Assembly: GCA_903893805.1 (NCBI GenBank)
Contig: CAITNM010000030.1
Span: 95,900 to 159,899 of the forward strand
Reading direction: 5' to 3'
DNA: 64,000 nt
Source: an uncultured Alphaproteobacteria bacterium
GTDB lineage: Bacteria > Pseudomonadota > Alphaproteobacteria > Paracaedibacterales > CAITNM01
Of this stretch, positions 1 through 9,581 are shown in pieces (the stretch's first letter is position 1; the number at the start of each line of letters is the position of its first letter). The notes under the pieces were generated by a model. The model was not told the DNA's origin, did no database searches, and saw nothing but the letters and a program-made list of their open reading frames with translations. Made by a program: the position numbers and the translations under genes.

Positions 1-1331
1 GTTTGACTGTTGATTTAAATCGAGCAAGTGATACAACCTATTTATCTAGGTATAGGTTAAACAAACAATCCAGTACGTTTAGTCGCACAAAAAATCTAAC
101 GTCTACCGTTAACTATGAGCATTTTGGTGATAGCGGGTATGGCACTATAAAAACTCAAGCTTTTCAAACAGATACTCCACAAACAACTCCAGTTGTATTG
201 CCTTATGCTCGTTACCGTTATCAAACAGAGCGGTTTTCGAATGGAAGTCACTTAGTTTGGGACTCAAACTTATTAAGCATTTTAAGGCGACGTCCTATTC
301 TTACTCAAACAGGAAAGCAAACTTATCGCGCATCAAGTGGTGTAACGTGGAGTTTGCCTTACATCACATCAAATGGTCATATTTTAAAAACCACTCTTTC
401 AACTCGTGGCGATGCGTATATGTCGCAGCATTATAATCCTGATCAGCCAGTGATCGAAAAACAGCATAAGTATGATAACCATGTTGAAAGCAGGCTGTTT
501 CCTCAAGCAGTGATTGATTGGCGATATCCATTATTATCAACTCAAGAACGACTGAATTGGGTTTTAGAGCCTCGTGGGTTAATAGCATTGGCTCCGCAAA
601 ATTTAAACCGAAAGCGCTTGCCTAATGAAGACTCACGCATGTTCTCGTTAGATGACACCTCAATATTCTTACCAAATAGATTTGATGGAATAGATTTAGC
701 TGATGCTGGACAACGTGGTGTTTTAGGTATGGATAATCATATGCGTTGGGGGCAGCAGCAGCGTGCCTCTATCTTTCTGGGGCAAAGTTACCGCTTCGAC
801 CATAAAGCTGTTGTTGATCAAGCGCAGGGTGAAGGACGGCTTGCATCAGATTATATTTCCAGAGTGCTTTATCAACCCAATGAATGGTGGGTTATTTTCA
901 CGCGGAGTGCTTTCATGCGAAAAACTATGAAACCGCGTTATTCTGAGTGGGGAGCAAGCTTTGGTAAGCCTATGCTAAAGCTAGATGGATCTTATGTTCA
1001 TGCTAAGCGTGGATTGAATGGTTCAGCTTCAATGGTTTCTCAGGTTAATTGGCAGCTAAGTTCTGCATTAAATGAGAATTGGAAAATCTCTGTCGCACAA
1101 ATTCGTAACATGAAACGTTTTCAAAAAGGCGTACTCGCTACATTTGCTGGACTGACCTATCAAGATGATTGTTTTGAGTCCAAATTTAGCCTGTACAGAA
1201 GTCATTATCGAGACCGTGACTTGAAACCCGATATGGGCTTCTTTTTGCAGTTTAGCTTGAAAAATTTGGGTAGTTTTACACCATCTTCTGCTCCTACATA
1301 CCCAGGTTCTTTATTGACTAATTTGCGGTAA
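1..1331 (+). CDS. lptD: LPS-assembly protein LptD, C-terminal part (5' end outside window)
   Basis: Open reading frame running in from the left edge; about 442 codons are visible. LptD is the outer-membrane beta-barrel that, with LptE, inserts lipopolysaccharide into the outer leaflet. The visible part matches the barrel domain (OstA C-terminal/LptD family): alternating hydrophobic/polar strands, many aromatic residues and typical blocks such as DNHMRWGQQQRAS and LGQSYRFD around residues 245-270. The TTG at position 3 is only the first in-frame start-like codon; the true start and the periplasmic OstA domain lie upstream. The gene ends 2 nt before the convergent dnaE stop, so the two genes share almost no intergenic space. 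The presence of LptD implies an LPS-bearing outer membrane. Confidence 0.88.
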   Translation, partial: LTVDLNRASDTTYLSRYRLNKQSSTFSRTKNLTSTVNYEHFGDSGYGTIKTQAFQTDTPQTTPVVLPYARYRYQTERFSNGSHLVWDSNLLSILRRRPILTQTGKQTYRASSGVTWSLPYITSNGHILKTTLSTRGDAYMSQHYNPDQPVIEKQHKYDNHVESRLFPQAVIDWRYPLLSTQERLNWVLEPRGLIALAPQNLNRKRLPNEDSRMFSLDDTSIFLPNRFDGIDLADAGQRGVLGMDNHMRWGQQQRASIFLGQSYRFDHKAVVDQAQGEGRLASDYISRVLYQPNEWWVIFTRSAFMRKTMKPRYSEWGASFGKPMLKLDGSYVHAKRGLNGSASMVSQVNWQLSSALNENWKISVAQIRNMKRFQKGVLATFAGLTYQDDCFESKFSLYRSHYRDRDLKPDMGFFLQFSLKNLGSFTPSSAPTYPGSLLTNLR

Positions 1332-1333
1332 AG

Positions 1334-4300
1334 CTAGTCACTCCAGGCCATTAACTGATGATATACATGGGTGTTTATTGATTTTTTGCCTAAACTAACA
1401 GTAGCTGGAATGCCTAAAGAATCTTTGGAAAATTCAAGCAACACTTCACAAGCGCCAGCGGGAAGAGCTTGGATCTCATCAAGTAGCCCTTTAATTGGCT
1501 TGTCGCTTGCTACCTTCATGCTAATGCTGGTGAAGGGCTGCATATCGTTTAGATTGTAGATTTTATTTGCTGTTAAACGCAGCTGTTCGTTGTCTTTTTT
1601 AATGGCAACCTCAATAGCTAACAAATTTCCAGCTTTTAACAGTTCAATGGATTGACTATATATTTCACTGAATAATGTCACTTCATAAGTGCCCTCCTGG
1701 TCTGACAAGCTTAAAAAAGCATATTTTTGACCTTTTTTCCCTGTACGCACTGTCGTGCTAAGCAACACGCCAGCTACGCGAATATTACCTACAGAAACAG
1801 CAGAAAACATCGATGAAGCAGTTAACTGCAATTGCTCAATTTGCTGTTTATAAGCATTTAAAGGGTGGTCAGATAAGTAGAATCCAAGAGAATCAAACTC
1901 TTTTTGTAGGGAAGTTAATTTATCCCATTTTGGGACATCCGGAAGTTTGAAAACAATTGCATTATCGGCAGCCCCCCCGAATAAACTGCGTTGAGAGCTT
2001 TTGGCGGCCCCTGCTTTTTTAGACGCGATATAGCTAATGTGTTCAATAGCTTCAAACAAGGCGCGCCGGTTTGATTCCAAGCAATCGAAGGTCCCAGAAC
2101 CAATTAAATTTTCTAATAGTCTTTTGCTGAGATGTTTAGAATCAACGCGTTCAATAAAATTGGTCATGGTTAGAAACGGTTCATTGCTGCGCACTTGCGC
2201 AAGAGCATCAATAACTTGTCCGCCAACGTTTTTAAGGGCTCCTAAGCCAAAGCGTACGGCGCTGCCTTCGGCAGTAAAGTTTGCAAAAGAATGGTTAACA
2301 TCAGGGGGTAGCAGCGTTGTTCCAATTCCTAGCATATCTTGTTTGTAGGCATTTATTTTATCAGTATTGTGCATATCTGCAGTCATTGATGCTGCAAAAA
2401 AGGCGATAGGATAATTTGCTTTTAGATATGCAGTTTGATAAGCAAGGAGTGCGTAAGGAGCAGAGTGTGATTTGTTAAATCCATAGCCAGCAAATTTTGC
2501 CATTTGATCAAATAGTTGAGATGCGGTTTGATGCTTCACACCCTTTGCAATGGCACCAGTCACAAATTTTTCGCGTTGATCATCCATTTCACTTTTGATT
2601 TTTTTACCCATGGCGCGACGCAGCATATCTGCAGCCCCTAGTGTATAACCACCAATAACTTGGGCAATTTGCATAACCTGTTCTTGATAGACCATTACTC
2701 CATAGGTTGGTGCTAAAATTGGTTCAAGTTCAGGTGTTAAAAATGTAACAAGCTCTTGACCGTGTTTACATGCTAAGTACCTAGGTATGTCATCCATCGG
2801 ACCTGGTCTGTATAGAGCCACTAATGCAATTAAATCTTCAAAGCGATCTGGACGTAATTTGCGCAATACATCACGCATACCAGTACTTTCCAGCTGGAAC
2901 ACACCTACAACGTTGACGTTGCATAGCAATTCAAAGGTTTTTGGATCATCAAGTGGAATTGATTGAATCACAAAATTAGGAAGCTTATGTTCAGCAGTCT
3001 CACGCACAATTTGGCAAGCATGCTCAATAATGCTAAGGGTTTTAAGTCCTAAGAAATCGAATTTTACTAGGCCTGCTAATTCAACATATTTCATGTTAAA
3101 TTGCGTTGCTGGTAGGCTTGAGCTTTCGTCTTTGAATAATGGAACCAGAGTAGTAAGGGGACGATCTCCAATTACTACACCAGCTGCGTGGGTTGAGGCA
3201 TGGCGATATAAGCCTTCAAGTTTTTTACCAATTTCAACCATTTTTGCGATTGCTTCATCATCGTCGCAAGCTTGATTAATTGCTGGTTCTATTTCTATTG
3301 CTTGCTCTAGTGTTACAGGGCTAGCAGGATTGTTAGGTATCAGTTTACAAATACGATCAACTACAGGATAGGGAATTTGCAAAACACGTCCTACATCACG
3401 TAGCACAGCACGGGCTTGCAGCTTACCGAAGGTAATAATATGGGCAACTCGGTCACTACCATATTTTTGCTGAACGTAATGCAGAACTTCGTCTCTTCGG
3501 TCCTGACAAAAATCTATGTCAAAGTCAGGCATTGAAACACGCTCAGGGTTTAAAAAACGTTCAAAAATCAAAGTAAATCTAATGGGGTCCATGTCGGTAA
3601 TTGTTAACGACCACGCTACTAGCGAGCCTGCTCCGGAACCACGACCTGGACCTACTGGAATTCCTTGTCCTTTTGCCCATTTTATAAAATCAGCAACGAT
3701 CAAAAAGTACCCACAAAATCCCATGTGCTTGATGATGCCAATTTCATAGTTTAAGCGTTCTTGGTATTGTTTGCGGATTGCTTCATGTTCGGTTTTTGCA
3801 AATCTCAAAAAAACTTCTTCTTGTAGGCGCTTTTCTAAGCCTTCTTGTGCTTGAAAAACAAGTTCTTCCTCTTCACTACGTCCATTTTCACTGTCAAAAT
3901 GCGGTAGAATTGGGTCGTGAAGCGTTGGCATAAATCGACAACGCTTGGCAATATTTATCGTATTTTGAATTGCCTCAGGAAGATCTTTGAAAAGCTCTTC
4001 CATTTCAACCGAGCTTTTGAAGTAATGATGGGGAGTTACTCTGCGTCGATCGTCTTGGGCAACATAGGTGCTGCTTGCAATACACAATAAAGCATCGTGT
4101 GCTTCAAAATAGCTAAAGTCAGGAAAGTACACATTGTTTGTGGCAACTAATGGTAAATTATGAGCGTAAGCTTTTTCAATAAAAATTTCTTCTAGCTCTT
4201 GCTCAGTTAATGTCCCGTGGCGTTGAATTTCTACGTAAAGGCTATCAGAAAAGTGCGTTTTAAGCTGATCTAAAAAGCTATCAGCTTCATTCACATCCTC

Positions 4301-4756
4301 GTTCTCGTTCTCACTGGCGTCTGAGCTTAAATCTTTTGCTAAAAGCTGTCCCCAAACACTGTCTACTCCCCCTGTTAAAGCTATCAAACCATTGGTTCTG
4401 CTTTTTAAGTATTCAAATGGAACATAAGGTTTGCCGTGTTCGCAAGGGGACCCAAGGTATAAATAGCTAACAATATCTAACAAGTTGGAGTATCCGCTTT
4501 CTGATGCAACAAGCAGTACCAGCGGACCAGTTATTTCGGCAAACTGAACACTAAGTTCACAACCAATGATTGGTTGAATACCAGAATTAGCACAAAGCAT
4601 TGCGCTTTCAAGTGCACCGAAAAGATTATTAGTGTCGGTAATAGCAATGGCTGGTTGATCAAATTGCTGGCAAAGTTGCGGCAACGACTTAACCTTGATA
4701 GCCCCTTCTGCTAGGGAATAGGCGCTATGGACACGAAGGTGAACAAATCCAGCCAT
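1334..4756 (-). CDS. dnaE: DNA polymerase III subunit alpha (DnaE1)
   Basis: Replicative polymerase catalytic subunit, 1140 aa, close to the usual DnaE1 length of about 1150-1170. The N-terminal PHP domain starts at once (FVHLRVHSAYSL, residues 4-15). The C-family palm carries the metal-binding aspartates in MPDFDIDF (residues 409-416) after the nucleotide-binding GPGRGSGAGS block. A helix-hairpin-helix region and an OB-fold (around residues 990-1070) follow, with the short tail seen in alphaproteobacterial DnaE. The ATG at 4754-4756 gives the canonical MAGFVHLRVHS start. It is leftward and convergent with lptD, and nothing looks damaged. The 83 nt to the next gene upstream could hold its promoter; I see no clear -35/-10 there. 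Confidence 0.97.
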   Translation of the reverse strand: MAGFVHLRVHSAYSLAEGAIKVKSLPQLCQQFDQPAIAITDTNNLFGALESAMLCANSGIQPIIGCELSVQFAEITGPLVLLVASESGYSNLLDIVSYLYLGSPCEHGKPYVPFEYLKSRTNGLIALTGGVDSVWGQLLAKDLSSDASENENEDVNEADSFLDQLKTHFSDSLYVEIQRHGTLTEQELEEIFIEKAYAHNLPLVATNNVYFPDFSYFEAHDALLCIASSTYVAQDDRRRVTPHHYFKSSVEMEELFKDLPEAIQNTINIAKRCRFMPTLHDPILPHFDSENGRSEEEELVFQAQEGLEKRLQEEVFLRFAKTEHEAIRKQYQERLNYEIGIIKHMGFCGYFLIVADFIKWAKGQGIPVGPGRGSGAGSLVAWSLTITDMDPIRFTLIFERFLNPERVSMPDFDIDFCQDRRDEVLHYVQQKYGSDRVAHIITFGKLQARAVLRDVGRVLQIPYPVVDRICKLIPNNPASPVTLEQAIEIEPAINQACDDDEAIAKMVEIGKKLEGLYRHASTHAAGVVIGDRPLTTLVPLFKDESSSLPATQFNMKYVELAGLVKFDFLGLKTLSIIEHACQIVRETAEHKLPNFVIQSIPLDDPKTFELLCNVNVVGVFQLESTGMRDVLRKLRPDRFEDLIALVALYRPGPMDDIPRYLACKHGQELVTFLTPELEPILAPTYGVMVYQEQVMQIAQVIGGYTLGAADMLRRAMGKKIKSEMDDQREKFVTGAIAKGVKHQTASQLFDQMAKFAGYGFNKSHSAPYALLAYQTAYLKANYPIAFFAASMTADMHNTDKINAYKQDMLGIGTTLLPPDVNHSFANFTAEGSAVRFGLGALKNVGGQVIDALAQVRSNEPFLTMTNFIERVDSKHLSKRLLENLIGSGTFDCLESNRRALFEAIEHISYIASKKAGAAKSSQRSLFGGAADNAIVFKLPDVPKWDKLTSLQKEFDSLGFYLSDHPLNAYKQQIEQLQLTASSMFSAVSVGNIRVAGVLLSTTVRTGKKGQKYAFLSLSDQEGTYEVTLFSEIYSQSIELLKAGNLLAIEVAIKKDNEQLRLTANKIYNLNDMQPFTSISMKVASDKPIKGLLDEIQALPAGACEVLLEFSKDSLGIPATVSLGKKSINTHVYHQLMAWSD

Positions 4757-4839
4757 GAGGCACTAATAAAAAACTGTATTCATAATGTGCCGAAGTCAGC
4801 TGCCCTTTTCAAGGGCTGTGAACTCGAAACCTCAAAATT

Positions 4840-5292
4840 CTAGCGCATTTCCTTAGTAGATGCTTCGTTCCAGAAACGTTCTAGCTTTTGTAAAGAGCTT
4901 CCTAGCAGTGCTAAAGTTTCTTTTCCGCCCTTATTATTAAGGCCTTCCGCGTGATTTTGGAAAATGCGATCAAATTTTTTATACAAGTCTAATCCTTTCG
5001 GGGATAGCTTCACATGGCTTGAGCGACGATCATGAGGTGTTGGAACTTGCAAAATGTATTCATTTTGTACCATTTTTCGTAAATTATAGGATACATTTGA
5101 ACCAAGATAATATCCTCGGTTTGTCAGTTCTCCTATAGTCAATTGATTGGTGCCAATATTACATAACACAATTGTTTGGACATTATTGATATCAAATATG
5201 GCCAAATGATCCAACTCTGCTTTTACTACATCTAAAAAGAGGCGATGAAGGCGTTCTAGAGCCTGGACTGATTCAAAATATTCTTCTTTCAT
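4840..5292 (-). CDS. MarR-family winged-helix regulator, LdtR-like
   Basis: A 150-aa protein with the MarR winged-helix architecture. An N-terminal dimerisation helix (ALERLHRLFLDVVKAEL, about 11-27) is followed by the DNA-binding helices (LTIGELTNRGYYLGSNVSYN, about 51-70) and a basic wing with PHDRRSSHVKLS (about 85-96). The LHR..LDVVK..L..., RGYYLGSNVSY and LERFWN motifs are those I associate with LdtR, the alphaproteobacterial regulator known in Liberibacter and Rhizobiales for controlling an L,D-transpeptidase and osmotic-stress genes. No L,D-transpeptidase gene is in this window, so the target cannot be read from context. It sits alone between dnaE and gltA with an AT-rich upstream region (5293-5494), which probably holds its own promoter. 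Confidence 0.8.
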   Translation of the reverse strand: MKEEYFESVQALERLHRLFLDVVKAELDHLAIFDINNVQTIVLCNIGTNQLTIGELTNRGYYLGSNVSYNLRKMVQNEYILQVPTPHDRRSSHVKLSPKGLDLYKKFDRIFQNHAEGLNNKGGKETLALLGSSLQKLERFWNEASTKEMR

Positions 5293-5494
5293 AGCACTAC
5301 ATGCACTTATCGATATTAATTAAAATATACAATGTAATAGTTAAAATTAATTTAATATAATGTAAAAAAAACAATAAAGTAGTCATATATTTTTATATCT
5401 CCTACTTTGAGGTAATTATGAAAGGTAAATACAGAAAGCTAATGATTCTCTAATTAACGGGGCATTTATTGTCTTATAAGCCTTTAATACAACC

Positions 5495-6772
5495 TTATTT
5501 GCTCTTAGAAAAATTACGATTTTTTTCACCGACATAAAGTTGCCTTGGTCTTCCAATTTTTTGAGCTGGGTCAGTCATCATTTCATTCCATTGAGCAACC
5601 CAACCGACTGTGCGAGCAACAGAAAAAATGACAGTGAACATTGATGGTGGTATTTCTAAGGCTTTGAATACAATACCTGAATAAAAATCAACGTTAGGAT
5701 AAAGTTTCTTTTCAATAAAATAAGGGTCTTCTAAAGCAATACGTTCAAGCTCAAGAGCTATTTCTAATAAAGGGTCATTAATATTAAGTTGGCCTAGGAC
5801 ATCGTGACAGGCTTTACGCATGATGCGGGCCCGTGGATCGTAATTTTTATACACTCGATGGCCAAATCCCATAAGGCGGAAAGGATCATTTTTATTTTTA
5901 GCGCGCTCAATAAATTCAGAGATATTTTTTGTTGAGCCTATTTGTTTAAGCATGGTGAGTACTGCTTCATTCGCACCGCCGTGAGCAGGTCCCCATAAAG
6001 CAGCGATTCCAGAAGAAATGCAGGCAAATGGATTGGCCTGACTTGAACCAGCAAGCCTTACAGTTGATGTTGAGGCGTTTTGTTCATGGTCAGCATGCAA
6101 TATGAATATAATATCCATTGCACGAGCTATAACAGGATTAATCTGATACGGTTCTGATGGCACGGCGAACATCATATTTAGAAAGTTTTGTGCGTACGTT
6201 AGCCTATTTTGGGGGTACGGTAAGGGGCACCCTCGTGAATAATTATAGGCCATTGCTGCAATTGTGGGCATTTTAGCAATAAGACGGTGAGATGCAACCT
6301 CTCGTTGCTGCGGGTCATAAATGTCGAGATTATCATGGTAGAAAGCTGAGAGTGCGCCAACAACTCCAACCATAACTGCCATTGGATGCGCGTCACGACG
6401 AAATCCTTGAAAAAATGTTCGTAATTGTTCGTGAAGCATGCTGTGGTGAGTTATTGATTGTTCAAAAGATTCTCTTTGAGAAATATCCGGCAACTCTCCA
6501 TAAAGAAGTAAGTATGCAACTTCTAGAAAATCACATTTTTCAACAAGGTCTTCAATGGGGTAACCACGATATAATAAAATGCCTTCATCACCATTAATGA
6601 ATGTAATGCTGGATGCACAGCTTGCAGTTGAAGTGAATCCGGGGTCATAACAAAACATCCCAGTTTCTTGGTAGAAATTACTAATATCAAGAACATCTGG
6701 TCCACAACTGCCTTTGATGATTGGGACTTCGATAGTTTTTCCATCAATTGTGATTGTGGCTTTGCGAGTCAT
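5495..6772 (-). CDS. gltA: Citrate synthase (type II)
   Basis: Condenses acetyl-CoA with oxaloacetate at the entry to the TCA cycle. From the ATG at 6770-6772 it is 425 aa, matching the hexameric type II family (about 427 aa). Catalytic motifs are intact: [10 protein letters not shown] (His near 262), [14 protein letters not shown] (His near 303) and NVDFYSG (Asp near 360). The NADH-sensitive N-terminal domain with [10 protein letters not shown] is present. The frame stays open six codons further to a TTG at 6788-6790, but [12 protein letters not shown] is the family-like N terminus, so I use the ATG. No strong Shine-Dalgarno precedes either. With acnA elsewhere in the window it supports a working TCA cycle. 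Confidence 0.96.
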   Translation of the reverse strand: MTRKATITIDGKTIEVPIIKGSCGPDVLDISNFYQETGMFCYDPGFTSTASCASSITFINGDEGILLYRGYPIEDLVEKCDFLEVAYLLLYGELPDISQRESFEQSITHHSMLHEQLRTFFQGFRRDAHPMAVMVGVVGALSAFYHDNLDIYDPQQREVASHRLIAKMPTIAAMAYNYSRGCPLPYPQNRLTYAQNFLNMMFAVPSEPYQINPVIARAMDIIFILHADHEQNASTSTVRLAGSSQANPFACISSGIAALWGPAHGGANEAVLTMLKQIGSTKNISEFIERAKNKNDPFRLMGFGHRVYKNYDPRARIMRKACHDVLGQLNINDPLLEIALELERIALEDPYFIEKKLYPNVDFYSGIVFKALEIPPSMFTVIFSVARTVGWVAQWNEMMTDPAQKIGRPRQLYVGEKNRNFSKSK

Positions 6773-6829
6773 ATGCTTATGTCTAAACAATTTATATCAT
6801 TGCAACGAGTGTAACAAAGAATAAATTTT

Positions 6830-8704
6830 CTACAAATTATATTCCTTGCGCCACTGTTGAAACATCAACACAACCCATAATTTGTATTGATAGTTGTACA
6901 GTCCACTTTGGTGCTTTTCCCAAGTCGATTCAATTGCTTGTGTGCTGATTCCAAATTCTTCTAGAGAAGATGAAAATAGTAATGAATGAGCCCAGGACTT
7001 TAAGTCATCTCGTAGCCACGTATCAATCGGAACACCAAATCCCATTTTAGGGCGGTTAAATAATTGTTCAGGTACATATGATTTTAAAATTTCCCTTAAA
7101 ATCCATTTTCCCTTGCCACGACGGAGTTTTAAGTGCTCAGGTAAAGCCCACGCTAATGCAATAAGCCTGTGATCAAGCAAAGGTACTCGTGCTTCTAGAC
7201 TTACTTCCATGCTTGCACGATCAACTTTGGTTAGAATATCTCCTGGGAGATAAGTCAACATATCCCAAAATTGAAAATTCTCGATGCTATCGTTTAATGA
7301 TGGATGAGCAGGGAAACAGTTGTCGGTTCCAGTTTCCCAGTGATGCACCAACATTCGATAGCAATCTGTTAAATTTTCAGCCTGAAATAGCTTAATACCA
7401 CGATCTATTTTATCTGCAAGGTGCTTTGGGCATCCAGGAATTTTTTCAAGAATTTTCCAGAATGACAAAGGCAAGCACTGTAAATAAGGTACAAGACGTC
7501 TTAAAAAAACAGGCGTTCGGCTTCGGATTTTCCACAGTTTTTTACCCAACGTGTACCGATTATATCCAGCGAAAAGTTCATCGCCTCCATCTCCGGAAAG
7601 ACTTACGGTGACATGATCTCTAGCAAGCTTTGAAACTAAATACGTTGGAATTTGCGAAACATCCGCAAATGGTTCGTCGTACATGGAAGCTAAATGCGGA
7701 ATAACTTCTTGTGCTTCGTGTGCTGAAACATAAAATTCATGGTGATCAGTTTGTAAATGCTCAGCAATTTGCTTGGCAAAAGGGGCTTCGTTGTAATTGT
7801 GAATATCAAAACCAATTGAAAAAGTTTTGATTCGATCAACTGATTGAGACTGCATTAAACTAACCACTAATGAGCTATCAATGCCACCAGACAAAAATGC
7901 CCCTAAAGGTACGTCAGCCTGACAACGTCGCTTCACAGCATCTTTTAAAAGGATGTGAGTGGCATCTATCCACTGCTCGTCTGTTTGATTGGCTGTATAA
8001 TTCTTTGCTTGAGTAATCTCTTCTTTCAAATCCCAGTATGCAGTTGTTGTGTGCTTTCCGTTTGCGTGCAGATACACAGCGGTTCCAGGTTTCACTTTTT
8101 GTAAATTTTCAAATATGCAGGATGTTTCAGGCACATACCCAAACGCAAAAAATTCTTTAGCTGCATTTTTGTCTAGCTTACTTTCCCATGCAGGATGCGG
8201 CATTAGGCTTTTAGGTTGTGATCCAAATAACCAAACATTGTTCATGTGCCCAAAGTACAAAGGCTTTATGCCAACACGGTCTCGCACTAAATTAAGCGTT
8301 TGCGTTTGCTTATCCCAAACTGCAAATGCAAACATGCCGATAAATAGCTTAACAGATGCTTCAATTCCCCACATGTCAAAAGCAGCCAACATAATTTCAG
8401 TGTCACTGTGACCTTTGAAATGAACGTTGGAAAGTGAGACTTTGATCTCCGCTCCATTAAAAACTTCCCCATTGTAAATCATCACATAACGCCCCGAATG
8501 AGATGTCATTGGCTGGTGTCCGGCAGGTGATAAATCAACAATCGATAAGCGTCTGTGGGCTAGAGCAACGCCATGTTCTTGGTCAATCCAAATTCCATGT
8601 GAATCTGGTCCACGTGACTGAATTTTTTCAGCCATTGTCTGTGCAAGTTGTTCATTAACTGAGAATTTTTTAGTAGGATCCCAAAAACCAGTGATACCGC
8701 ACAT
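6830..8704 (-). CDS. asnB: Asparagine synthetase (glutamine-hydrolysing)
   Basis: Makes asparagine from aspartate, glutamine and ATP, or acts as an AsnB-like amidotransferase on sugar or cell-surface substrates. From the ATG at 8702-8704 the protein begins MCGITG, placing the Ntn-glutaminase nucleophile at Cys2. An ATG four codons upstream (8714-8716) would bury that cysteine and is rejected. The class-II glutaminase domain covers about 1-200 (RGPDSHG, YNGEVFN). The ATP-pyrophosphatase domain follows with the PP-loop SGGIDSS near residue 270 and SGDGGDELFAGY. At 624 aa it is the standard length. It lies upstream of gltA by about 57 nt on the same strand, with a tRNA behind it. Confidence 0.94.
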   Translation of the reverse strand: MCGITGFWDPTKKFSVNEQLAQTMAEKIQSRGPDSHGIWIDQEHGVALAHRRLSIVDLSPAGHQPMTSHSGRYVMIYNGEVFNGAEIKVSLSNVHFKGHSDTEIMLAAFDMWGIEASVKLFIGMFAFAVWDKQTQTLNLVRDRVGIKPLYFGHMNNVWLFGSQPKSLMPHPAWESKLDKNAAKEFFAFGYVPETSCIFENLQKVKPGTAVYLHANGKHTTTAYWDLKEEITQAKNYTANQTDEQWIDATHILLKDAVKRRCQADVPLGAFLSGGIDSSLVVSLMQSQSVDRIKTFSIGFDIHNYNEAPFAKQIAEHLQTDHHEFYVSAHEAQEVIPHLASMYDEPFADVSQIPTYLVSKLARDHVTVSLSGDGGDELFAGYNRYTLGKKLWKIRSRTPVFLRRLVPYLQCLPLSFWKILEKIPGCPKHLADKIDRGIKLFQAENLTDCYRMLVHHWETGTDNCFPAHPSLNDSIENFQFWDMLTYLPGDILTKVDRASMEVSLEARVPLLDHRLIALAWALPEHLKLRRGKGKWILREILKSYVPEQLFNRPKMGFGVPIDTWLRDDLKSWAHSLLFSSSLEEFGISTQAIESTWEKHQSGLYNYQYKLWVVLMFQQWRKEYNL

Positions 8705-8774
8705 ATCGCATAACATTAAAAAGCTAGTGCGAATCTAGCAAATATAACGACGACAATAAAGATGGATAATAAAT

Positions 8775-8850
8775 TGGCGTCCCCAACGGGAGTCGAACCC
8801 GTGTTCCCGCCTTGAAAGGGCGACGTCCTAGGCCACTAGACGATGGGGAC
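8775..8850 (-). tRNA. tRNA-Glu (anticodon UUC)
   Basis: A complete cloverleaf on the minus strand. The acceptor stem pairs GTCCCCA with TGGGGAC, the D-loop begins CGTCTAGTGG, and the anticodon loop is CTTTCAA with TTC at the centre. The T-arm is GGGTTCGACTCCC. The discriminator G and the CCA end are encoded at 8775-8778. It sits alone between asnB and the speE relic. Confidence 0.95.
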
Positions 8851-8884
8851 TTGGAATGAACTATAATGTTAAAACGCTTTTCCG

Positions 8885-9328
8885 TCAAGAAATTTGCGAC
8901 TTTAAATTTGTTCTCAATGCTTCCACGTAGGGAGGCAATAAAAATGCTGCTTGGTGAATTTCTGGTGTCCAGTAGTGCAGCTGGCTTTGTACGGCAATTG
9001 AGCGCCTTAAAATCTCATCTGAGCTGTTTGTTTTTGCATTAGTAGCAAACCCAAAAACCATTGAGCCTCCCACATAGGTGGGAATTGTTGCTTGATAAAA
9101 ATCAACAGCTTCAAAAAACTTTGATAACATGTTTTGCATATTATAAATGCCAGTTGGCTGCATGAAAGGCACGCCGCTCTGCGTAACTAAAATTCCATCT
9201 TTTTCTAAATGATTTTTGCAATTTTGGTAAAATTCTTCTGTAAATAAATGCTCACCCGGACCAGTCGGGTCAGTAGAGTCTGTTAAAATTACATCAAAAC
9301 TATCGTTTTTAATAAAGAAATCTTTCGT
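8885..9328 (-). pseudogene. speE: Spermidine synthase (SpeE) relic, C-terminal part only
   Basis: Reading the minus strand from about 9328 gives 147 codons clearly from polyamine aminopropyltransferase. They contain the catalytic TDSTDPTGPGEHLF block, FYQNCKNHLEKDGILVTQ, then MQPTGIYNMQ and an AKTNSSDEILRRS tail before the normal C terminus. An in-frame TAA lies immediately upstream of KDFFIKNDSFDVIL. The N-terminal half, about 140-160 residues with the decarboxy-SAM-binding GGGDG loop, is missing from the adjacent 250 nt. A start at the internal methionine (9172) would give a 95-aa piece without the active site. The enzyme is therefore dead. This fits with the potFGHI importer at 31677-35729 having taken over polyamine supply. 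Confidence 0.85.
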
Positions 9329-9581
9329 TTATGAATGTTGTCGGTTTGCTGGGGTAAGGGGGAGCATTTCTTTTAATGCTGTGTTATATGACGAAACGAT
9401 TTGTGGATTCAATTATCAATCTCTTTTAGAAAAAACATTACGCATTTTAACCAGCATGAAATTTTAACGCAAATTTAGCTGAAATAGCGTATTGGTGGCT
9501 TGATTAGATTTGCCTCATTCAGTTGAGATTTAGTCACCATAAGTGTTAAGCTGGCGATATTTTTAAAAATCCGGATTTTAC
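9329..9581. other. Non-coding stretch between speE relic and apbC
   Basis: No open gene seen. On the minus strand about 26 codons read as LNPQIVSSYNTALKEMLP and onward between two stops (about 9334-9420). This may be another gene remnant; I do not recognise it. The right-hand part must carry the apbC promoter, but no convincing -35/-10 pair stands out. Confidence 0.4.

Noticed and set aside
5418..5453. Tiny 11-codon ORF with a GAGG Shine-Dalgarno in the ldtR-gltA gap
   Set aside because: Too short, unrelated to a downstream gene in the right orientation, and in AT-rich DNA where such ORFs arise by chance.
8705..8716. Upstream start for asnB
   Set aside because: It would place four residues ahead of the catalytic Cys2 and prevent formation of the N-terminal nucleophile.
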